Origin: Brachionus plicatilis
Taxonomy: Eukaryota > Rotifera > Eurotatoria > Ploima > Brachionidae
NCBI GenBank assembly: GCA_010279815.1
Contig: QEOQ01000559.1
Location: 190,764-254,763, forward strand
Length of the DNA stretch: 64,000 nt
Direction of reading: 5' to 3'
In this document: piece after piece, positions 20,321 to 32,502 of the stretch
Position numbering within the stretch: position 1 is the first letter of the stretch
How the letters are laid out: each line of letters begins with the position of its first letter
The notes under the pieces: model-generated
What the model was told of the DNA's origin: nothing
The model's input: the letters and a program-made list of their open reading frames with translations, nothing else
The model's database searches: none
Program-made: the position numbers and the translations under genes

Positions 20321-22153
20321 ATGCCCAAAAATGTGTTTAACCCAGAGTTTTCATTTGATCTGAGCGGAGAGCCGGCCAAAAGTGACCAAGACGCTCAAAT
20401 TGCACACAAAATAAAGCTCAGACGCGAAAACTACCTAAAAACCAAAAGATCAGATGACGACGAATCGGAATTGTCCGATGCCGAAAACCAAGAGATCACT
20501 TCCAAAGAGGACACTGTGCGAGTCAAGAGCCAATCGGCCAAAAAATTGGCCAAACAAAACTCGGACTTTTTCGAAGAGCTGAACAAAGCCGAGCTAAACA
20601 GCGACTTGAGCTCCTTCGAACAAATGAACATTTCCAAACCCTTGATCAAAGCACTAAACCAAATGGGCATGACCAAACCGACTGACATCCAATCAGCAGC
20701 AATACCCACCGCTCTGATGGGCAAAGACATCTGCGCCTGCGCAGTAACCGGCTCTGGCAAAACGCTCGGCTTCATGCTGCCCACCCTAGAACGCCTGTTG
20801 TACAAGCCAAAGTTTCCGCAAGTAACCAGAGTGCTGGTGTTGACACCGACCAGAGAGTTGGCTGCACAAATATGCAAAGTAACACGTGACCTGAGCCAAT
20901 TTACCAGCATAAACACAGTGTTGTGTGCAGGCGGCTTTGACATCAAGAGCCAAGAAGCATCGCTCAGACTCGGTCCAGACATCTGCATTGCCACTCCAGG
21001 CCGGCTCATCGACCACTTGCACAACACACCATGCTTCAATCTGGAAACAGTGGAGATTCTAATCCTGGACGAGGCTGACCGCATGCTCGACGAATGCTTT
21101 GCCCAACAGCTCAAAGAAGTCATGCGTCTCTGCTCCAAAACTCACCAGACTATGCTCTTTTCGGCAACCATGACCGACACAGTCGAAGAACTGGTCCGCT
21201 TGTCGCTCAAACGGCCTGTCAGAATATTCTTGAACCAAAATGTGGACGTGACTCCTTTGCTCAAGCAAGAGTTTGTCAGACTAAGAGATTCGTCTGAGCG
21301 CAGCAGAGAGACCATACTTGCCGCGCTGGTCCAGCGCAAATTCAACGACAAATGCATTGTTTTTGTGCGCACCAAATCCGATTGCCACAGAATCTGTCTG
21401 CTGCTCAACTTGCTGGACATACAGGCTGGCGAGCTGCACGGCAGTCTCAGCCAAACACAGCGGCTGGAAAAGCTGAACGAGTTCAAAGAGGACAAGATAA
21501 ATGTGCTGGTGGCCACTGATCTGGCGTCCAGGGGCTTGGACATAGCCAATGTGAGGACGGTCATTAACTTCTCCATGCCCATGACCTTCAAGCACTACAT
21601 TCACCGCGTTGGCCGAACGGCCAGGGCCAAAAACTCGGGCAGGTCTATCAGCTTGGTGGCCGAGGCCGACCGCTGGCTCGTCAAAGAGATTGTCAAGTCG
21701 AGCAAGGAGCCGGTCAAGTGCCGCGTCATTCCCAGTGATGTGGTTCAGTTTTACAGGCAAAAGATTGATGAGGCCCGTGTTAAGCTCGAAGAGAGGCTGA
21801 ACGAGGAGAAGGGCGAGAAAATGATGGAACAAATGGAAAAGGACTTGCAGAGAGCCAGGAGTAAAATTGGTGGCGAGTGTGCAAGGGGGAATGAAGCGCC
21901 GAAGAGAAGTTGGCTCAAGGGAGTTGACTATAAAAATGGAGGTCTAATATCCGAGAATAAAAAATTAAAAAAATCAAAGGTTAAAGAGAAAAAGAAAGAG
22001 GTTGTTGGCGATTCGGACAGTGATTTCGATGTGGATAATGACACCACTGATTATATTGATGACAAGGCTGAGCAGAAGAGAGGCGCCAAGCGAAACAAAA
22101 CCAATGATAATATTTTGTCGAAAAATTTTAGAAAAAAAATTAGAAAATTTTAG
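20321..22153 (+). CDS. DDX27: DEAD-box RNA helicase, DDX27/Drs1 type
   Basis: A 610-residue intronless gene for a nucleolar ATP-dependent RNA helicase needed for large-subunit ribosome biogenesis in other eukaryotes. The motifs are complete: Q-motif Gln124, Walker A AVTGSGKT (141-148), PTRELA (176-181), GG (204-205), TPGR (225-228), DEAD (250-253), SAT (281-283), IVFVRTK (346-352), ATDLASRGLD (398-407) and HRVGRTAR (428-435). DDX27-specific features are the HGSLSQTQRLEKL block and the downstream coiled-coil region ending near KRSWLKG. An acidic N-terminus and a Lys-rich tail fit nucleolar location. It is shorter than the human protein (about 765 residues), mostly at the N-terminus. The start is the first ATG after an A-run; AATAAA lies at 22166-22171. 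Codons are far more GC-rich than the flanks. Confidence 0.95.
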   Translation: MPKNVFNPEFSFDLSGEPAKSDQDAQIAHKIKLRRENYLKTKRSDDDESELSDAENQEITSKEDTVRVKSQSAKKLAKQNSDFFEELNKAELNSDLSSFEQMNISKPLIKALNQMGMTKPTDIQSAAIPTALMGKDICACAVTGSGKTLGFMLPTLERLLYKPKFPQVTRVLVLTPTRELAAQICKVTRDLSQFTSINTVLCAGGFDIKSQEASLRLGPDICIATPGRLIDHLHNTPCFNLETVEILILDEADRMLDECFAQQLKEVMRLCSKTHQTMLFSATMTDTVEELVRLSLKRPVRIFLNQNVDVTPLLKQEFVRLRDSSERSRETILAALVQRKFNDKCIVFVRTKSDCHRICLLLNLLDIQAGELHGSLSQTQRLEKLNEFKEDKINVLVATDLASRGLDIANVRTVINFSMPMTFKHYIHRVGRTARAKNSGRSISLVAEADRWLVKEIVKSSKEPVKCRVIPSDVVQFYRQKIDEARVKLEERLNEEKGEKMMEQMEKDLQRARSKIGGECARGNEAPKRSWLKGVDYKNGGLISENKKLKKSKVKEKKKEVVGDSDSDFDVDNDTTDYIDDKAEQKRGAKRNKTNDNILSKNFRKKIRKF

Positions 22154-22485
22154 AAATTTTGTTCTAATAAAAAAAAATAAAAAAAAAATACAATTTTTGG
22201 TTTATTTTTCATGCTTTTTTCAAGTTTTTTTTTTTCTTAATTATTTTTAATTATTAACAAAAAAAAGGCAATTGTTAACGTAATTAAAAAATATTAATTG
22301 AGTCCTTAACTTTCAAATTTTAACTTTTGATTCATTCTTATTTTGCTTAATTTCATTTTAGAAGCATTGTTTCATGTATTGTGTTTATGGTCACTTTTTT
22401 CTGAAGAATTCTACTCATTTTGGTTATTGACTGCTTGGTTAACCAAAAATCTGGCTAGTGAAAATTTGTTTTTGTACATTTTAAG

Positions 22486-22818
22486 CAGACTTGTTTTTAA
22501 GTCACAATTTTAAGTCTAAGTCACAAAAATTTAAGTCTAAGTCATGACTTGACTTAAAATTTTTTTTTTAAGTGAAGTCAATGACTTAAAATTTTTTTTT
22601 TTTTTATTAAGTCTAAGTTATGACTTGCACAAAAATTTTTATCAATATCCGCTTCATTTGGACCAGTTGAAAGAAATTTTTCATAATTTGGTTACATTAA
22701 CAGACCACATGGGTCAAGATTAACAGCCTGGAATTTGGAAGCAACTACTTTATTGGTATCAAATATGGATTTATTAAGTCATTGACTTGACTTGACTTAA
22801 GACTTAAAAACAACTCTG
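22486..22818. mobile_element. Non-autonomous hAT-like MITE, 333 bases
   Basis: It begins CAGACTTGTTTTTAAGTC; the reverse complement of its right end is CAGAGTTGTTTTTAAGTC. Flanking octamers are ATTTTAAG (22478-22485) and ATTTTAGG (22819-22826), a 7/8 match. Both ends are saturated with AAGTCTAAGTC/GACTTGACTT words. Structure, 8-bp duplication and CAG termini fit hAT. No transposase remains. Confidence 0.82.
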
Positions 22819-25631
22819 ATTTTAGGTTATTCAAATAAATTCTTATTTCATCAATGGTTTAATGAAAAGGATTCTTAAAGACTAAATTTGCAAAAGAACA
22901 ATTGAAAATTGTTTGATTTAATTACAAATATTTAATAAAATTTAAAACATAAAAAAAAATAATTATTTAATTTGAATAATAAAAATAAAATGTCTAATTT
23001 CATGTGCTAAATTAATCAGAATTTTCTGATTAATTTAAAAAAAAATGCAAACTATTTAAAATTTAAACAAGCTTGGAAAAAAGGTGTCAACAGCTTGAAA
23101 GCAAAAATATAATTAAAAAATAACTTTAGCTAATTAAACCTCATTTATTAATTTTTGTTGCCTACTTGGATATTTTTTTCTGCTTTTTCTCTTTAAATAT
23201 GTCAATAAATTTACTCAGATCACATTATTTCAGATTTTAATTTCAAATTTTATTTCTATTTTTTTATTCATATTCACGCCAATTTTAGTTATCGAAAAAT
23301 AATAAACAGGCAAATTTTCCGATTTAAAGTCATAATATTATTTGCATCATTCTTAGAAAATTAAAATTAGAAAATGTCAGAAATTTTTTAATAAATTTTA
23401 TTTTTGATCATATTTTTGAAATCGCCAAAATTGGCATAAGATGCAATGAAATAAATAAAAAATTCAATTTCACTTGAATATTCTACTGGCTTCCAAACTT
23501 CACTTTAATTCTAAAACAATTTAAAACAAAATGATTGAATTGCTGATATCTGAAATTGGAAGAATAACAAATTACCATAAACTTATTCAGTTAATTTATT
23601 TTTGAACGATTAACTTTGAAAAACAAAACAAAAATAAGCATTTTAGCGTCTAAATCGATGTTTCCAGGCACTTTAAAAGCTTTTGCATTACAAAATGTTT
23701 TGAATCTGCGATTATGAGATCAAAATTATTTTTTTACTAAAATCCAAAAATCTAAAAAACTCTGGTATTCTTATAGCATTTAATTATTTATCAAAAAATT
23801 TTTATTCTACTAATTTTCATTGTTTTTGCAGAGCTTAAATTTTTAATCAATAAACAAAAGCTATTTATTGATAAACTATAAATAAAAAGCGAAAAATTAT
23901 TTTTTTTTATTTTAATTTGAGAAAATAAAAGCAATTAAAAATCTTATTTCAGCATTTATTTTTATTTATTTGTTTTTTTCTAAACCAGAATTTTTTTACA
24001 AGTTAATCAAGCAAAATTGGAAATAAAAGAAATAAACAATCTGATTATCGGTGTTCGAGTGTCAATGCCACTTAAATACATATAGTATGACTAAATTGCG
24101 CTCCATGCCAGCATCCACCTCTCAAGTTATCTCTACTTAAAATAAATTGTCACATTGAACGCATCCAGTTTCAATTAAAAAACAATGTAGTCAAATTTCG
24201 CAGGCTTTCACTCAATGTCTTTGTCTTTGAGAGATCTAGCTCATTTCGTAGTTTTTAATTAATAAGTAAAAGAGCAAAACTTTACAGTCAACCATTTATA
24301 TGTTTTTATTTATTTAATAAAGCTTCTCATTTAGATTAATTAAAAAAGTCTTCAATTTTCAGAAATGAATTGAATTTTAGCTGAATTTATTGTTTGCCAA
24401 ATCAAATGGTCCAAACAGATAAAGCTAAGAAAAATCGATACCTGAAAGGAAACTTGATGGAAATAGAAAATGCATTGCTTTTATGATTTGATAAGTTTTA
24501 AGTAAACAATTGATTAATTATTTTTTTTTTCTATTTATGAATTATTTAATTTCGTTATTTTTTTCTTTAAATTTCCAAATATTGTCAGCACAAGTGTAAA
24601 TATGCCTTTATTTTCTAGAATGTTTTTCCAAATTTATTCAATTATGTTCTTTCGAAGGAATTGTTTTTAATAATTTAAAAGAGGGAAAATTGCAGAATTT
24701 AATAACTAATAAAGATTTTTTATTATTATAAATTTAAGAATTTATGGTTAAAATAATTTGATTTTAAAATGATTAATAGATAAAAAAACAATGGGTATAA
24801 TTTAACGATATTGAATTTTATAATATTTTTTATTTAATTCATATATTTATTAATGCTTTGACATAATTTCCGTCAAAGAAATCTCATTTTTAAACTGTAG
24901 TTAGATATCAAGTATTTTTTCTGCTTCTTCTTGATATTTTTTTCTATTATTTTCTTTTTTAATTTCAGGCTTTAACAATTAATATCCTATTTCTTAGTGA
25001 AAAAAATCCTAGCTTTAATGGAAGAATTTACCATTCTTTTTTATTTTATTTTTATCATTTTAATCAAAATTAAATTCAATTTTTTAATTATTGATAATTT
25101 CAGATTAATTAATTTAACTTGACAATAGATATATTTGTATTTTTTTCTCGTTCATTTATTTAAAATAAAAGTTTAAAACAATAAATGTATAATTTAAAAT
25201 TAAATTTATATGTTCAAAGTCGTTAATGGGAATTCAATAAATTAAAGTTCAGTAGGTAATGCCAGTGGATATTGCATGAACAAAGCCAACAATTTTTTTA
25301 TAAACTTATTTTAAGTACAATCAAATTAAAAAGATTGCACTAATATTAAACCCCTTAAGTCAATAAAAAAGGATCATTTATTTATTATCACTTGTCATTT
25401 ATTCGTTTATTAATAAAAATATCCCTGGGATAATGTTATAAAAGAAAAAATTTTATTTAAAGAAGTCCTAGAAAGTTAAATTCAAAATAATTTTCGTTTC
25501 AAAATAGCTTCAAATTATTATTATTTTTTAAAGTCCTGATTTAAAAAATGCGCAAATCTGCAAACTATGTGCGAATTAATTGCGTTTTTTAATAATTTTA
25601 AAAAGCAGGCAATTTTGCAGACTTCCGCAGT
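22819..25631. other. Intergenic, no genes seen
   Basis: A/T-rich sequence without a credible coding frame. A slightly more balanced patch at about 24050-24250 (around GCTCCATGCCAGCATCCACC) stands out from its surroundings, but neither strand gives an open frame or a tRNA-like structure. Confidence 0.5.
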
Positions 25632-26005
25632 AGGGATGTGGTGAATTTCGATTACAAATTGAAAAAAAAAATCTTAATTTTTTGATAAATTAAAATTAAA
25701 GTTAATAAAAAATATTTTTAAAATACCACAACATAGTTCAACTTATTTTGTTTCACCTTTTTTTTTCCTAAAATAAAATTTTTATCTTTTTTTAAGAAAA
25801 CCTTTTCAATAATCTATTTAAATCTTATTGATTCTTTATTTTTTGTTTTTTATTGTTACACGAGAAAAATTAAATTAGGAAAAAGGTGCAACAAAGTATG
25901 TTGCAATATTTTTCAAATATTTTTTATTAACTTTAATTTTAGTTTATCAAAAAATGAAGAATTTCTATTCAATTTGTATTTGAAATTCACAGTACCCGCA
26001 GTAGG
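25632..26005. repeat. Fold-back MITE with relatives elsewhere in the window
   Basis: Arms at about 25632-25790 and 25860-26005 are imperfect inverse copies. Shared blocks include GGTGAATTTCGATTACAAATT versus its diverged partner, TTTTTTGATAAA, TTAAAGTTAATAAAAAATAT and GCAACA(T/A)A. A single-arm copy, containing GCAACATACTTTATTGCACC, lies at about 55912-56110. Confidence 0.8.
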
Positions 26006-29000
26006 TAAAGCAATAGTAGCTTCACCTTTTTTTCATCCACAGATCAATTATTTTGTTTTGGAAATTTTCTGTGTAATTTCTTAGTGACCAAAACATGTTA
26101 TCAAAACATATCATCACCATAAATATCTCGTTCTGCAATTAATTTATTTAATCGCAAAATTTACCTTATAATTTGGAAAAAAATTTAAAAATGAGAAATT
26201 TTTTTGAAAAAAAATCGTATTCCTTATAGGATCACTTAAATTTTTGAAAAGATTATTTGTAAAATTTTCAATAATTCTAAAAATTATGATCAAATTGAAT
26301 ATTTTATTAATAGTAATTTAATTTCCAAAATGAATTTTTTTTGATGATTAAAACTGAAAATTTGAGAGAAATTTTCTAAATATGTCTCAAAATTTTTTAT
26401 TTTTTATTTTAATTTTCTGATCAATTTATTTTTTTGGCCCTGAGTAGTTGCTTAAAAAAAGCTAAAATATTTTTAAAAAATAAGAATTCTAGCGGCTAGA
26501 TAATTCTATTGAAGATCAATTTTTACTATTTTCAAACAAAGAGTTAAGTGGTGTTTTGAATCTTTTACTCTCGGAAATGGATTTTTTTAGTAAGGTTGAT
26601 CACAGGGTTAAAATTGAAACCCAGAAAAGTCATTCGAAGCTCAAGAGGATGCATTGATCATTAACGTTCAGTTTTAAAATAAAAGTTTTAAATTAATTTT
26701 GTCTAAGCTAGAAAAACTTAGGAATAATTTAAATTAAATTAAAAGTTTTTAATTAAATTTTTTCTTGTAGACTGAGTTTTGTACCAGGAAGACAAAAAAA
26801 AACATGATCTAAAAAGGCTACCAGCATTTTGAGGTTAAGTCTTGCGAGTTATGATTTTATGATTTATGATGCTTTGTACCAAGAAATCAAAATTAGGCTT
26901 TTCTTCAGGATCTTAAAAACAATTAAAGCTATTCGCTCAGTCTTGATTATATTGTATAAAATATTTTAACATAAAATCACAGAAAACCTAAAGCCAAAAT
27001 TAATTATTAATCGATTCTAGCGTAACTTTTCATCTGAAATTAAAAAATCGATTCGAAAAGACTCAATTTAGTACAAACATTTGTTTTGTGATAAAGAAAA
27101 AAAATGACTTGTTTAGAAAGCTAAAGTACTTAGTTAAATTTAAGGTAATTTTATAAAAAATTGAAAATGTTAAACAAAATTATATATTTTTTTTTTGATT
27201 ATTTTCTCAATACTATAGTAAATTTGATGATTTATTATAAAAGTATTTTTTGAATTAAATAAATTTATTATTTTTTAATTTAATTTGTTGGATAGTTATG
27301 AAATCAACATAAAATTTAAAGGCGCAAATTTTTTTCGTCTAAAAAATGTATCCATAAATAGGATAACAATAAATAAATTTTTTTATTTTCCAAATTTAAA
27401 ATAGTATCGTAAAACAGGGTAAACCAATCAGTTAAATATGTATCAGTTATCAGAATACTGAAAAATTAAGGTTCAGCTTAAAAGATTTTATAGATTTTTT
27501 TTAATTTTAGCTTAGACTCTAAGGAATAGAATATCATATTTGTTTTTGAAAAAAAATTTTAAATAGTCTAAACATCTTTTATTAAATACGTCAAAAGAAA
27601 AAGCACTATAAAACTGGTTTAAAAAAAATATTTTCAAAAACGGAAAAAAGCTAAATACATAAAACTTTAGATATAAAAAATAGAAAATAAATAAGGTTCA
27701 AAAAAATAGTTTAAACAAAAAATAATTCAATTTTTTTTACAAATTTAAATAATTTAAACGTACTTCTCCAGCTTTTTGAGTACACCTTTAAAGAATTTTA
27801 TTCAATTTTTGATTTCAGTGATTTCAGTGATCTACAGTGATGACTTTATTTTGTTCCAATTTTAGCATAAATTTCTTCTTCAGTATTCAAAATTTTAAAG
27901 TTTGGACTTGGACTTTTGAATGAAAATTAAAAAACAAAGTCCGGACTTCGACTTGACTTTGACTGATGAATGTTCTCCAAAGAGCCTTCGTTTTTTGTCT
28001 GTTTTTAAATCCCTTTTATTTGAGATCAAAGATTAAATAATCTCAATTTTTTTTTGTTTTATTTTCTTTAAAGGTCTGCTTGACAGTCGATTTTTCCCAT
28101 CTCATTAAAAATAATATAAATACATTAATTATAAATATTTTAATTCAAAATTTAAAAAAAATTTTTCAACTTAGATGATGACTGCTTGAATTTTTCTCAT
28201 TTATCGATTTAAATACTAAGATTTCTAAAGTGCTTGGGTATTTTGATTACTTGGTAATATTTTTTAATATTATAATATTTCTTCAACTTTCTAATTTGCT
28301 ATTTTTCTTATTAAGTTTACTACAGTGATGACTTTTTTAAGAGATGTCCTTTCAAGATTGTTCCGATGCAAGGCCTTTATTTATTTAATTTTTTTGTTTT
28401 CCATCCTTTATTGTTTTTTTATTTAGATTTTTTTCAACTTTTTTTTTAAACAAAATAAAATAAGTTAATTAAATTAAATTACAAAAAGTTTTGAGGTTAC
28501 GAGAGAATGGAGTAAAAAAAAAAAAGTTTTTTATAGATATATTTGTGAAAAATCGCTTAAATTTGATATTTTTTTTTTTCAATTTTTTATTTTTAAAGAA
28601 ACACAAAATTACGATAAAGAAATAGGGATAAAAAAAGGGAAAAAAAAAGAAAAAACTAAAATAGAACAGAAAATGAATAATAATTATCGAAATTTAAAAA
28701 AATTAACATTTTAAATTTGAAATCTTTTACAAATTTTTACTCAAACACTCATTTTTGTCTTTTTTATCTTTATACTTATTTTAAATTTTTTTTACATCAC
28801 CTTAAAGGCGTTCATTGAAATAAATAAATAAATAAAAAAAATTCTAATTAAAAAATAAATTTTGTCAGAATAGACACATTAGTAGCAAAATTTCTCTAGT
28901 TTTTAGAAAAACTATAATTGAGAAATTTTCTACTAATTTAAAGACAATGTAAATTTAGTTGAAGAAAAACACAAATTATCAATGACCGATTGCTTTTTTA

Positions 29001-29931
29001 TTGATTGATAGATAAGTGAAGTTGATTTCAATTCAAATAAAATGATGAGTCTGTACCTTGGCCTATACCTAATATATTTATTAATTAATTTTATTTTTAG
29101 TGTAAATAAAAGCAATTGTAAAATGATTCCAGAAAGCTGGAAGCTACAAATGTAGAATCTTGCAGAATCTTTTTTTAACATTATATTTTAAAAATTATCA
29201 GACCCTTATTTCAAATAAAGCTTTTTTATCAAATGCCAAAAATTTAATATTTTATTATTTGTTCTCCAACAAAAAAAAAGCTTACAGGCGATTACATAAT
29301 TATAATGTGCCATAGACAGGATTGAATTATAACAAAGTCTGTCACTAAATCCGCTTACAATTTTTCCCAAACATCATAAATATGATAGAATTCTTTTAAA
29401 TTGAAAGGATAAAGTGTAACTCCTTTAAATATTAAAATAAAAAATAATTGTAATTAATTGATTTTAAATTTTCACTGTAAAATTGTCAAACATATTAAAA
29501 AAAGAGAAATTAAGTTCGAGTACCACAAAATTTGAATAAAATACCCCAAATTTTTTTATTAAAAAAATTATTTAGATTCAAAGATAACTTTTAGAAAGTT
29601 TGATTATTGCATCTTTTGAAAAATAACATACAAGAGTGGAACAATAATCAAAATAAAGCAAAATATAAATGAGTGTATTTAGTTAGAAAAATCTTCTATA
29701 AGTAAGTTTTGAAAAATGAAGGAAATAAAATTTAGAAAAAGAAGATAATTTAACACAGAACCTTTTGGTAAAGTAGGTTTTACAAAATTTTACATTCCCT
29801 AGATGAAGTTTTTATGATGTATTGCTAAAATAGTTAGATAGACAACATAAGAAATTATTGTATTAAATTATATAATTTTGGGTAAAATTAGTGTTGGGTG
29901 GCGGTTCTGGAAAGACCGGTCTAAAAGACAC
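26006..29931. other. Intergenic, repeat scraps only
   Basis: No credible gene. 27899-27962 is the second copy of the GGACTTGGACTT-word repeat at 18175-18242. 27436-27475 carries CAGTTATCAG words like the hAT element at 14303, and 27820-27845 has three CAGTGAT words; these are probably worn ends of related elements. The remainder is A/T-rich with poly-A/poly-T runs. Confidence 0.5.
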
Positions 29932-30102
29932 CAAAAAATGATATTTAATTTAAGAAAAAGTACCTAAATTTTGTAATAAAAATACATATGTTCCGCTTGA
30001 TAAGGTTTATATTTTATCTGAATTTGAAAAATAAAAAGCGAAACATTTTGATATTTTATTACAAAGTTTAACTACTTTTTCTTAAATTATTTGTCATTTT
30101 TT
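29932..30102. repeat. Short fold-back MITE, 171 bases
   Basis: Arms at about 29932-29998 and 30038-30102 pair through AATTTAAGAAAAAGTA, TTTGTAATAAAA and a TCCGCTT/AAGCGAAA block. The loop is about 40 bases. Confidence 0.75.
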
Positions 30103-31285
30103 GATAAAAAGTTTTATTTTCTAAAAAAATGTGTCAATAAGTTAAAAATATTGGATTTCTTTTTAATTTAGTGTTTTTTATCTTTATTATGTATAATCTA
30201 AATAATTTGGTAAAATATTTGATATTTGGAGAAAAAAAAAATATTTGGGTATTTTATTCAAAATTTTGTATTATCGATATTTATCTTCCTTAAAATAATT
30301 TCTTCAAATTAATTATTGAAAATATTTAAAATTAAAAAATAAAATACTAATAATAGAATTACAATTTTTGACTTATTTAATGAAAAAGCATTTAAACAAA
30401 TCATGTGATTTGACTGGATTGGCATACTTGCCAGGAAAAAAGAGTAATTATCTTTCTGATCCTTTACTTGAGCCTATAGCTCTAATCCTTTTTATTCTTA
30501 AAAATATTTTTTTCGAAATCTTAGCTCAAGTTTATTGATTTAGTAAGTTTGTTTTTTATTCGGGCTTCATAAATTAATATCTTATTTAAGTTTAAATCAG
30601 TGTCATTAAGATAAAAGCGAAGTTATGTTCATTGATTAGGAAGTACCTGAAGGGAAGCGGATATTTGATTGATAGAATGATTTAAAGCATAAAATAAGAA
30701 ATAAATTTTGTATAAAATAAATTTTATCATGCATTTCTATAGGGAAATTATAAAAAAAATATAAATTCTACCATTAAAATATAATTGTTTGGCTAGGAAA
30801 AGGATTAAACAAGGTTTTTTTTAATTGAGTAGAAATTTAAATACACATTTAAATGAATATTTTGTTTTTTTGAAATTCAGATATAACACTAAATCCTTTT
30901 TCATCCACCATAATCAGAATTATAAAATAATAGATTCCTTTTATTCTATCTCCAACTTGGTACTTAGCATAAGAAATTTTCTATTTATATTTGAGTGAAT
31001 TGCAATTTTTTTTTAAAAACAATTATTTATTTGCTTCTAGCAGAAAAATATTTATAATTAGTTTAGGAATCATTTAATTATCGATACTCGATAATTTCTT
31101 GAATAAGAACCAACACTTGAGATGTTTTTAGAAATGTTTTCTTAAGTTTTAATAATATAGTAAAATGGGGTAAATTCGATATTTCTTTTATTCAAAGGGG
31201 TCTAGGGGGTGGAAATTTAATTGGATTGGTATTATTTGATAGGATTTAAAAAATTTAAACATTTTCGGTCAATTTTGTAAAAAAA
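30103..31285. other. Intergenic, nothing recognisable
   Basis: A/T-rich sequence in which I see no coding frame, inverted repeat of note or other feature. Confidence 0.5.
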
Positions 31286-31441
31286 TTTTATTAAACCCAA
31301 CGTTGTTAAATTTAGCCTTCTAAGCCTCTCTGCGTACTCTAGATTCGTAAACCCATTAATACACTTTGTCGCTCTCCTTTGAACCTTTTCCAGCATATCA
31401 ATATCATCCCATGAATTAAGTAAATAAATTGCATTAAATAG
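31286..31441 (-). pseudogene. Reverse-transcriptase fragment (non-LTR)
   Basis: On the minus strand 52 codons read without a stop. They include WDDIDMLEKVQRRATKCING followed by FTNLEYAERLRRLNLTTLGL. This is the conserved segment downstream of the RT palm in CR1-like LINEs (EKVQRRATK...Y.ERL..L.L.TL). Both ends break off abruptly in A/T-rich DNA. It is absent from a simple length-filtered gene search because it is so short. Confidence 0.88.
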
Positions 31442-32502
31442 GTTTTTCTTTTTTTTTAAAGTTACTTACAAATTGGCAATTGTTTTATTTCACCAAATTA
31501 CACTTGAATAATGTTACCTAAAGAAAAAAATTAATTAAGAATAATGTAAAATTAAATACTTGTATATATTGGATTTTTTTTAAAAATTAAAATTTAGTTA
31601 TTTTTTTGGCATATGTCTGATATTTGAGCCTCTCTAAAAATTTTTACGATATTAATGCTTTTTTTTCAAATAATCTTTTGTTCACTTAATTTGTGATCTA
31701 AATCACACATATCAGATAGAAACAATTTTTTTAAATATACAAATAAGAAAATTAGATCTAATTTAAATATTTTTTACCTAAACAAAAAAAACTATTGAAC
31801 ACATATTAGTTGAATAAATCAAAAATTCATAGATCTCATTTATTTATTTTAGGAAGGACATCAGTTAATAATCAAGTTCCACTATTTGTTTTGTTTTTTC
31901 AAAACTCTGTAAAATTAAAATATGTCTCAGTATGAAATTTTATATTTAAAACAATTTTTAATAAAAGTTTTAATAATAATCAATAAAAATGATCATTAAC
32001 TTCTTTATATTAATTAAATTCGAATGTATAAGTAAGAATTAATTTTATTAATCATTAATGCGGCGATGAATTTGATTTCTCAATGACATTTTAGTTTAAT
32101 AGATTTCATTCTTAACAGAAGCTAGTTATTGAGCCAGAATTTGATATCAACAAAGAAGAGCTCCATTATTTTTTATGTTGAATAAGAGCGGATGTGAAAA
32201 TTTTTCATTATTTGATGGTGGTCTAAAAATATCATAAAACAATAAAATAAAGCAATTTGTAAATGTTTGATATCTTGGTAGAAATAAAATTTTCATTTTT
32301 CAAAAATTTCAAAAAAAAAAAAAAACTGTGTATTTGCAGATTTTCTATTATAAAATATTGATTTTCTTAATTTCCAAATCAAAAAGTTTTAATGGTCCAG
32401 TTTTGAAGTGAACATGATTTTAGGAATATTGGAACAAGATTAGATTGATTTGAATACAAATCATTCCCCGATTTGTTTTAAGCTTAGAAAAATGGAAATA
32501 AA
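31442..32502. other. Intergenic, nothing recognisable
   Basis: A/T-rich sequence without a credible gene or repeat structure. Confidence 0.5.

Noticed and set aside
20431..21832. Several antisense and shifted open frames inside the helicase gene
   Set aside because: They are by-products of the GC-rich helicase codons; none contains a domain.
24050..24250. GC-richer patch that might hide an RNA gene or exon
   Set aside because: No cloverleaf, no open frame and no splice sites that would support it.
28933..29181. Open frame of 82 codons, minus strand
   Set aside because: Leu/Ile/Lys-rich translation of A/T-rich DNA with no domain or promoter.
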